Origin: Thermoprotei archaeon
GTDB lineage: Archaea; Thermoproteota; Thermoprotei; QMSL01; B3-G16
Assembly (NCBI GenBank): GCA_003649665.1
Contig: QMSL01000027.1
Span: forward strand, 1 to 12,243
Length of the DNA stretch: 12,243 nucleotides
Direction of reading: 5' to 3'
Position numbers and translations under genes: made by a program. This document shows, one piece after another, positions 1 through 4,909 of this stretch. The notes beneath the pieces were generated by a model that was given only the letters and a program-made list of their open reading frames with translations, searched no databases and was not told the origin of the DNA. Each line of letters begins with the position of its first letter. Position 1 is the stretch's first letter.

Positions 1-74
1 ATAAGGACTAGTGCAAATTTCGTAAAAGTCCAGGATAAGTGCTTATACATATTCTTCAGATGGATTATCGGCAT
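1..74 (-). CDS. Possible N-terminus of a gene leaving the left edge
   Basis: An ATG at 74 on the minus strand sits directly after GAGGAG, which overlaps the TGA at 81-83. The frame is then open for 24 codons to the window edge (begins MPIIHLKNMY). The overlap of stop and ribosome site would suit translational coupling with whatever precedes it. It is too short to identify and could equally be the last surviving piece of the broken frame described for this region. Confidence 0.15.
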   Translation of the reverse strand, partial: MPIIHLKNMYKHLSWTFTKFALVL

Positions 75-389
75 ATCTCCTCAGATAAGACTAAGAAGAG
101 TAATTAAGTATCCACTATCGTTATTAAAACATTCGATAATCTCAAATATCGTCAGATATATGCTCTCATCGTCTGGAGATCTAGTCCATGGGGATGGTAG
201 TTCCTGTAATATAGCTAGTCAATACCTTTCTCTTGATGTTCTTAGGATATGTGCTCCCATGCTTACCTCCTTTAGAATTAGGAGAGAAAATAATATACTA
301 TCCTTATCTTTAAGGTGGGCATCTTCAGTACTTCCCTTACGTATATTTACTACATATCCTGTACGTACTGAAGATTTAAGGGGTCCCAT
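1..389 (-). pseudogene. Possible decayed minus-strand reading frame (unrecognised)
   Basis: Downstream of the coiled-coil gene that ends at 396, the same minus-strand frame stays largely open to the window edge. It is interrupted only by TGA at 219-221 and TGA at 81-83. The segments are 56 codons (ATG at 389), 45 codons, and 27 or more codons running off the left edge. An internal ATG at 260 is preceded by a full GGAGGT ribosome site four bases upstream and by a TATA-like stretch near 290-300, yet the frame stops after 13 codons. The peptides carry acidic and basic residues in gene-like proportion, but I recognise no family. It could be a decayed gene, several tiny genes, or chance openness. 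Confidence is low. Confidence 0.25.
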
Positions 390-395
390 TCCTGC

Positions 396-962
396 CTATG
401 ATGTCTCCTCTTCTGACGCACTGCTTGTCCTTTCACTCTGACCTTGTAGCTCACTAACCTTCTCCTCAAGTATCCTTAATTGTTCCTCAAGTTCACGCTT
501 TATCTTATGATATACTTCATCAAGTAGCCTTCCTTGTCTTTTTAGCTCCTCAAGTCTTGCAAGCTTCTCTTTAATCTCGCTAATGCTGACCCCTGTGAAT
601 GGTAGTCTTGCCTGGAACGCATGAAGAATGCATAATTTTTCCACGTTCTCCAATCGTTGTCTAAGCACATTCACGTCCTCACGTAATCTTTCCATCTCCT
701 TCTGTATGCTTTCTGTATTCTTCTTTAATTCCTCCTCAGTAATAAGGCCCAGCTCATATCTTACGCTTAACTCCCTTAGCTCATCTCGATATCTCTGAAG
801 TAATCCCTCAAGTTCAGATAATTTTGAGAGGACTTTTGGTTTATCTAAGACCCACGAATCCAATAACCTTCTAACTATTTCCTTATAACTCTTCCAAGCC
901 TTCTCAACTTCTTTCAACTCTTCTTCATACCTATTAAGAATACTATCTATCTCGGCCATCAT
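396..962 (-). CDS. Coiled-coil protein, paralogue of its upstream neighbour (CdvA-like helices)
   Basis: A 188-residue, almost wholly helical, K/E-rich soluble protein with no signal peptide or membrane segment. It aligns along most of its length with the C-terminal two thirds of the neighbour at 970-1683. Shared points are a W-rich first helix (KAWKSYK), a hairpin RYELGLITEEELKK near residues 68-81, and a second hairpin IKEKLARLEELKRQGRLLDEVY near 131-152. The end is a Ser/Glu-rich tail. The hairpins, with a glycine turn followed by an acidic or Tyr helix start, recall the coiled coil of the crenarchaeal division protein CdvA, but the N-terminal PRC-like barrel of CdvA is absent, so this is not CdvA itself. 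The start follows the neighbour's stop by 7 nt. GGTGA lies 3 nt before the first ATG and 6 nt before the second, so the second ATG (959) may be the true start. It is co-transcribed with the upstream gene. Function unknown. Confidence 0.85.
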   Translation of the reverse strand: MMAEIDSILNRYEEELKEVEKAWKSYKEIVRRLLDSWVLDKPKVLSKLSELEGLLQRYRDELRELSVRYELGLITEEELKKNTESIQKEMERLREDVNVLRQRLENVEKLCILHAFQARLPFTGVSISEIKEKLARLEELKRQGRLLDEVYHKIKRELEEQLRILEEKVSELQGQSERTSSASEEETS

Positions 963-969
963 CTCTCAC

Positions 970-1683
970 CTACAACATCCTTATATATTCCTCTAATTCC
1001 TTACGCAACTTCTTATACGTTTTTTCGTCTATTTTGCCCTCTTTATACATATCTTCCAATTTAGTCAAGCTTTCCTTTATGCTCTCCGGTGTAATCTCTA
1101 CCAATAGAGGACCTATGCGTTTAATATGCTCTTCTAGTAGCTCTTCTATATGCTTTATTGCACCTTGTATCTTCTCAGCCTCTGTACGTGTTTTCTCAAT
1201 AGCTAATTGTATCTCGTTAAATGTCTTCTGGTACACTGTATCATCAATCATACCAAGTTCTTTACGTACCTCTAGTTCGTTTAAAGTAAGTTCAAAACCT
1301 TTAAGTTCCCTATCTAAGCTTGAGAGCCTCCTCTCTAATACTCTCTTATAGCTATTCCATCCGCGTATTACCTTTTTAGCTGCATCACTGTACGCTCTCC
1401 ATAAGTCATTTAGAGATCGAATGGCCTCCTCCAGCTCTCTTATCCTGTCCTCTAAGCCCCTTTCGAGAATCTCGATTACCGCTTCTTCACGACGTACCTC
1501 TTCCTTCTCTACTCTTTCCTCTCTTTTCTCCTCTTTCTCCCTTCTTGTCTCAGCCCTTATGAACATAGGACATTCTTCATAATTTGAAAGACATGGTGCT
1601 AAGAATGGATTAACCACTGTGTTCATAGCAATGCATACGAACTCCTTATCACTCCTCTTCCTGAGATATGGGCAATGTCTCAT
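970..1683 (-). CDS. Four-cysteine N-terminal module fused to a CdvA-like coiled coil
   Basis: 237 residues. Residues 1-41 form a compact module with Cys4, Cys17, Cys31 and Cys38 in the setting CPYL...FVC...PC...EECPMF, likely binding zinc or an Fe-S cluster. A highly charged linker of E/K/R repeats (44-68) leads to a long coiled coil (about 70-237). Two helical hairpins, VRKELGMIDDTVYQK near 138-152 and LEDMYKEGKIDEKTYKK near 208-224, match those of the downstream paralogue at 396-962, indicating tandem duplication with the Cys module gained or lost. The second hairpin resembles SHOCT-type short C-terminal domains. The start is supported by AGGT 7 nt upstream and a TATA-like box at 1721-1730. 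No membrane segment. A structural or scaffolding role is inferred from shape only; the metal-binding head might sense redox state or dock a partner. Confidence 0.87.
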   Translation of the reverse strand: MRHCPYLRKRSDKEFVCIAMNTVVNPFLAPCLSNYEECPMFIRAETRREKEEKREERVEKEEVRREEAVIEILERGLEDRIRELEEAIRSLNDLWRAYSDAAKKVIRGWNSYKRVLERRLSSLDRELKGFELTLNELEVRKELGMIDDTVYQKTFNEIQLAIEKTRTEAEKIQGAIKHIEELLEEHIKRIGPLLVEITPESIKESLTKLEDMYKEGKIDEKTYKKLRKELEEYIRML

Positions 1684-1720
1684 TCTTTCAACCTAGTCGA
1701 TAAAATATTGTATTCGATGA

Positions 1721-1730
1721 GATATATTAA
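1721..1730 (-). promoter_or_regulatory. TATA-like box for the coiled-coil gene pair
   Basis: The minus strand reads TTAATATATC about 40 nt upstream of the ATG at 1683, in the 62-nt gap after the YkgJ-like gene. It suits an archaeal TATA element driving the two coiled-coil genes separately from the gene upstream. Confidence 0.45.
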
Positions 1731-1745
1731 TAATGTTAACGTGTA

Positions 1746-2207
1746 TCATAAACCGAGCTCTCCTCTCCATATATCAACGGTCTTCGAGACTATGAACTCT
1801 ATTGGAAATCCTTGTCGATTGACACCAGGACATAGGGCGTCAACATATACATATAATACAAGCCCATCTGCACATATGTATTCAGCTAATTGTGGAGGTC
1901 CTGCTTCCAATAAAGGTACTAATCGAATATATAATGGATATAATTTACACACTAGAGGTCTTTCGAAGTATATCTTACAAAATGCTTCTCCTCCTCTCCA
2001 TAGGAGAAAGATACACTCTGAATTGGGCTTAGATCTTAATATCTGCTTTCCGCTTCTTTCAATAACAACATTACCGTACTTCCTTGTAAGGTTTATAGCT
2101 TCCTTAATAGTTAATGGGACACTATATACTATACAACATCTCCCACATCTTATGCACTTCCAAGAACGCACAAGCCTCCATGGTATATACTTATGACCTC
2201 CCCTCAT
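1746..2207 (-). CDS. YkgJ-like (CxxCxxCC) cysteine-cluster protein
   Basis: 153 residues with the signature of the YkgJ / UPF0153 family: CIRCGRCC (Cys18, 21, 24, 25), then Cys65, Cys77 and the closing ERPLVCKLYP motif (Cys87). Family members are thought to coordinate zinc or an Fe-S cluster; their activities are mostly unknown, although some relatives accompany modification or assembly enzymes. Cys112 and Cys126 lie in the C-terminal third and may be extra ligands. No membrane segment is evident. The ATG at 2207 follows AAGGAA; a stronger GGGGAGG lies just inside the frame, but no in-frame start follows it, so 2207 is kept. The gene sits 62 nt upstream of the coiled-coil pair, whose first member also has a cysteine module, so a shared metal-linked process is possible but not shown. 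Confidence 0.85.
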   Translation of the reverse strand: MRGGHKYIPWRLVRSWKCIRCGRCCIVYSVPLTIKEAINLTRKYGNVVIERSGKQILRSKPNSECIFLLWRGGEAFCKIYFERPLVCKLYPLYIRLVPLLEAGPPQLAEYICADGLVLYVYVDALCPGVNRQGFPIEFIVSKTVDIWRGELGL

Positions 2208-2233
2208 ATTTCCTTCAGTACCCCCATTTTCTC

Positions 2234-2524
2234 CTACGTAACTATCTTTTTCTCATATTTTGTAATCCAAGCTTTGTCTTTTGCTAGACTCATATCTTTT
2301 TGTATTATAGTACTATTTAGTTCGACTAGGCCCCACTATTTTCACGTTGTCCTCTGGCGTATAAGCTTATTGCTTTTAGATACATTGAGTAATATACCCT
2401 TAAGGTTAAACTACATTCCGATTAATACGAGAACCTTCTTTAATTAAATCCATTAGAACGCTTTCACATTACGTATAGCCTCACAACTGGGGATATTTTC
2501 CCAAAAGCGTCTTTCGGAAAACAT
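2234..2524 (-). pseudogene. Chain of short frames, possibly a frameshifted small gene
   Basis: The 351-nt gap between the phosphohexomutase and the YkgJ-like gene holds four consecutive protein-like minus-strand pieces. They are 23 codons from ATG 2524 to TAA 2453; 15 codons from ATG 2453 (sharing that TAA) to 2406; 19 codons from ATG 2385 to 2326; and a frame open from 2335 to TAG 2234 (33 codons, ending ITKYEKKIVT). The third and fourth overlap at a GGGG run (2331-2334): one extra G would join them into about 52 residues beginning MYLKAISLYARG. The pieces are rich in K, E, D, R and Y, as real proteins here are. I recognise no family. Decay, an assembly indel, or coincidence are all possible. 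Confidence 0.3.
2496..2521. other. Imperfect hairpin downstream of the phosphohexomutase
   Basis: TTTTCC at 2496-2501 pairs with GGAAAA at 2516-2521, and the inner AAAG/CTTT can also pair around a CGT loop with small bulges. It begins about 37 nt past the stop of the gene at 2559-3980. It could shape the 3' end of that transcript. No strong T-run follows on the transcribed strand, so I do not call it a terminator. Confidence 0.3.
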
Positions 2525-2558
2525 TAAATATATGCTCGCTAATATTTTCACTGGGTCT

Positions 2559-3980
2559 TCAACGTTCCCGAATGGGATAGGATGAGAAGACCCGAGTCGC
2601 TCCCGGCTCAACTTCCTCTATCGTCTTCTTAAGGATATCATATGCGTATTTTCTAAGTTTCACCAACTCGCTTTCGTTTCTTGCCTCGCCTATTATTCTA
2701 AGTACTGGCTCTGTCCCGGAGGGTCTAAACAGGATCCAATTTCCATTATCAAGTATTATCTTCAATCCTCCAAGCTTTATCGCTTCTCTTGAATTAAAGG
2801 AGTTATTCATTTGCTTCATTATTTCATTAAGGAGCTTTCTATTCTTGATTGGAATTTTCTCATGAAACTTCACGTATCTTGGCATATCTTGAATCACTCT
2901 AGATAACTTCTTTCCCTTTCTTGCAAGATATCCTACTATTATGAGTGCTGCAAGTATGCCGTCTCTTGTTGGATTTATCCTCCTTATTATCACCCCACCA
3001 CAACTTCCCTCACCACCAACTTCGACGTTATGTTTTATCATAGCGTCTATGACGTTCCTCTCACCAATATCTGAGTATATCACTTCTACTCCGTAATCTT
3101 TAACTATATCCTTTATAAGCTGTGATGTAGCTATATTAACAACTACCTTGTTGCTTTGAATGCCACCTAATAAGGAGTCCTCAAGAAATGCTTTTATGAC
3201 TAATGCTAGCGTGTAATCTGGATCTAGTATTTTGCCATCATCGCTTATAAGCACTAATCTATCTGCGTCACGATCATGAGCTAAACCTAAATCATTACCT
3301 TTTACTAAATCCTTAAGATACATTAAACTTCTACTCGTGGGCTCATAGTCTCTGAACGGATTTGTGGGATCTGTGTTTACGACGATTGTTCTACACCCTA
3401 TTTTCTTAAGTGCTATTGCTGTGACCTTTATGGCAGAGCCAGCTGCAGGATCAATCACAATCCTCATATTAGCGTTTATTTTATCAAAATATCCTACTGC
3501 TCTAATCAAGTAGTTTATATAATCATCTATTATGTTCACCTTGTGTACACTTCTTAATCTTTTATTCAAGCAGTGCTGAACCTTACTCTTAAAGTTTCCC
3601 TCGTAGTATGTTTTAACTATCTGATCCATTATTTCTTTGCGTATAAACATGCCTTCGGAATCGGCAAACTTAAGGGCATTCCATTCTATTGGATTATGAG
3701 AGCCTGTTATGACTATAGCACCATCAACTCCTAATTTCCTTATAGCATAAAACACCATAGGCGTAGGGCTTATTCCTAAGTCATATACCTTAACTCCCAT
3801 CGATAGAAGGCCTGATATCGTAGCCTCCTTCAGCACATCACTAGATGGTCTAGTATCAGTACCTATCACAACACTATCAGGGTCCATTACTTCAGCATAG
3901 CTCATAGCAAACTTAGCAACTACATCCGGAGATAAATCTCTGAATGCTATTCCTCTTATCCCTGAACTCGAGATTATCAT
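2559..3980 (-). CDS. glmM: Archaeal phosphohexomutase (phosphoglucosamine/phosphomannomutase type)
   Basis: 473 residues, near the family norm of about 450-460, of the alpha-D-phosphohexomutase superfamily. These enzymes interconvert hexose 6- and 1-phosphates through a phosphoserine intermediate in the cytosol. All four signature loops are present: the start SSSGIRG, the catalytic serine loop TGSHNP (Ser94), the metal loop DRDADR (236-241, Asp236/238/240), the sugar-specificity loop GEGSCGG (323-329), and the phosphate loop RPSGTEP (419-425). Archaeal members may act on glucosamine-, glucose- or mannose-phosphates; the sequence alone does not settle which, so the symbol is tentative. The product would feed nucleotide-sugar synthesis for N-glycans and lipids. 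The ATG follows AGGAG by 5 nt, and TATA-like A/T stretches lie at 4011-4028. It is divergent from the plus-strand gene at 4124. The last ~14 residues form a short tail beyond the usual end. Confidence 0.93.
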   Translation of the reverse strand: MIISSSGIRGIAFRDLSPDVVAKFAMSYAEVMDPDSVVIGTDTRPSSDVLKEATISGLLSMGVKVYDLGISPTPMVFYAIRKLGVDGAIVITGSHNPIEWNALKFADSEGMFIRKEIMDQIVKTYYEGNFKSKVQHCLNKRLRSVHKVNIIDDYINYLIRAVGYFDKINANMRIVIDPAAGSAIKVTAIALKKIGCRTIVVNTDPTNPFRDYEPTSRSLMYLKDLVKGNDLGLAHDRDADRLVLISDDGKILDPDYTLALVIKAFLEDSLLGGIQSNKVVVNIATSQLIKDIVKDYGVEVIYSDIGERNVIDAMIKHNVEVGGEGSCGGVIIRRINPTRDGILAALIIVGYLARKGKKLSRVIQDMPRYVKFHEKIPIKNRKLLNEIMKQMNNSFNSREAIKLGGLKIILDNGNWILFRPSGTEPVLRIIGEARNESELVKLRKYAYDILKKTIEEVEPGATRVFSSYPIRER

Positions 3981-4008
3981 AAGTACTCCTCTGTCTGTAA
4001 ATTTAATT

Positions 4009-4028
4009 TATTTAAAAAGTATTTAAAT
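4009..4028 (-). promoter_or_regulatory. TATA-like promoter region of the phosphohexomutase
   Basis: The minus strand carries TTTAAATAC followed by TTTTTAAATAAA, about 30-48 nt before the ATG at 3980. It is a plausible archaeal TATA element; which of the two overlapping A/T runs is used cannot be decided by eye. Confidence 0.4.
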
Positions 4029-4079
4029 CTTAAAGTTTGCCTATCTACTGAACATCTCCATTACATGCTATGATATCCT

Positions 4080-4088
4080 TTTTATAAG
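4080..4088 (+). promoter_or_regulatory. TATA-like box of the zinc-ribbon/PH membrane protein gene
   Basis: TTTTATAAG lies about 36-44 nt before the TTG start at 4124 in the divergent intergenic region. A purine-rich GAGGGATGATG (4109-4119) between box and start may serve as the ribosome site. Confidence 0.45.
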
Positions 4089-4123
4089 GTAGCATTCATA
4101 TTAACTATGAGGGATGATGTCTC

Positions 4124-4909
4124 TTGAAATGCCCTCGTTGCGGAATAGAGGTATCTGGTGATTACTGTCCTTCGTGTGGTTTATACATGAAATTAGGTCA
4201 GTTCTCATTTCAGCAAGTAGGTTTACGTAAAGGTTTACTTTTAAGAGCATGTGTTTCGTCAGTAGCTATTATTGTGTCTATAGTGTTGGTAGTATTCTTA
4301 CGCACGTATTCCCCTTATATAGAGATCGTCGCAATGTTAATTGGTTTCTCAGCGGTAATAAGCTTAATTACAAGTATACTTGCATTAAGAGAGAAGGAGA
4401 GAGAACCATGGCAGAACTATCCTGACGCTAGGCCATTCTCTTCCGGCGAAAGGATATTGTGTACTCTTCTACAATCTTCACATTTCATTATAGTCACTGA
4501 GAAACGCTTCATTAAGTTAAAGAGAAAGCGCTTTAGAAAAGGCTACGAGGTAAAGTATGAAGTTCCGTTAGCTAAAGTAGACGATGTGACTTCTATAAGA
4601 AGAAGAACTCTTGCTCTTTCTTCATTACTATTTGTAATTTCTATGTCATTAACATGGTTCTGGATAGCTAGTATGGCATTAAAAGCAAATATGTTGAGAA
4701 AGGATCAAGCCCTTCTCTTCTGGCTTTTAATAATTCTGCCAGCATTCATTCCGACGTCAAATACATATTATGCGCTGATAATTAACGGATCGGTTGATCC
4801 AAAATCGAGGATACCAGTACCTGTTGAAGCCATGAGTGAATATGAGCCTGTATTGGAGTATGTATCCTCGTTTATCTCATGCCTTATTGAGGCCGTTCGT
4901 TCACGTTAA
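4124..4909 (+). CDS. Membrane protein with N-terminal zinc ribbon and PH-like domain
   Basis: 261 residues and the only confident plus-strand gene. Residues 1-20 form a zinc ribbon (Cys3-x2-Cys6 and Cys15-x2-Cys18). Two hydrophobic segments follow (about 38-59 and 65-88). The next part, GERILCTLLQSSHFIIVTEKRF at 108-129 running on to about 158, has the strand pattern of bacterial-type PH (YdbS/YokE-like) domains. A second pair of membrane segments (about 163-185 and 196-219) seems to be inserted before the final strand and helix. The start is TTG: the frame upstream is closed by a TGA at 4115 and no in-frame ATG is near. The 3' end overlaps the convergent GH2 gene by 9 nt. A lipid- or membrane-surface-associated role is typical of PH-like proteins, but the function is unknown. 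Confidence 0.85.
   Translation: MKCPRCGIEVSGDYCPSCGLYMKLGQFSFQQVGLRKGLLLRACVSSVAIIVSIVLVVFLRTYSPYIEIVAMLIGFSAVISLITSILALREKEREPWQNYPDARPFSSGERILCTLLQSSHFIIVTEKRFIKLKRKRFRKGYEVKYEVPLAKVDDVTSIRRRTLALSSLLFVISMSLTWFWIASMALKANMLRKDQALLFWLLIILPAFIPTSNTYYALIINGSVDPKSRIPVPVEAMSEYEPVLEYVSSFISCLIEAVRSR

Noticed and set aside
1..441. Plus-strand frame open from the edge to 441 (about 146 codons)
   Set aside because: Its peptide is S/L/R-rich and nearly lacks K and E, the mark of an antisense shadow. Its third positions align with those of the minus frame, and it runs into the coiled-coil gene antisense. The minus strand is the more gene-like.
1675..2196. 173-codon plus-strand frame
   Set aside because: It lies antisense to the YkgJ-like gene, whose cysteine motifs are unambiguous, and gives a low-complexity peptide without any recognisable motif.
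2193..2447. 84-codon plus-strand frame in the gap
   Set aside because: F/S/L-rich peptide without acidic residues and without a ribosome site; it looks like the shadow of the K/E-rich minus-strand pieces.
4105..4123. GGATGATG as a box C of a C/D guide RNA before the plus-strand gene
   Set aside because: The box does not fit RUGAUGA exactly, no matching D box or C'/D' pair lies at proper spacing, and it is better explained as part of the leader of the gene.
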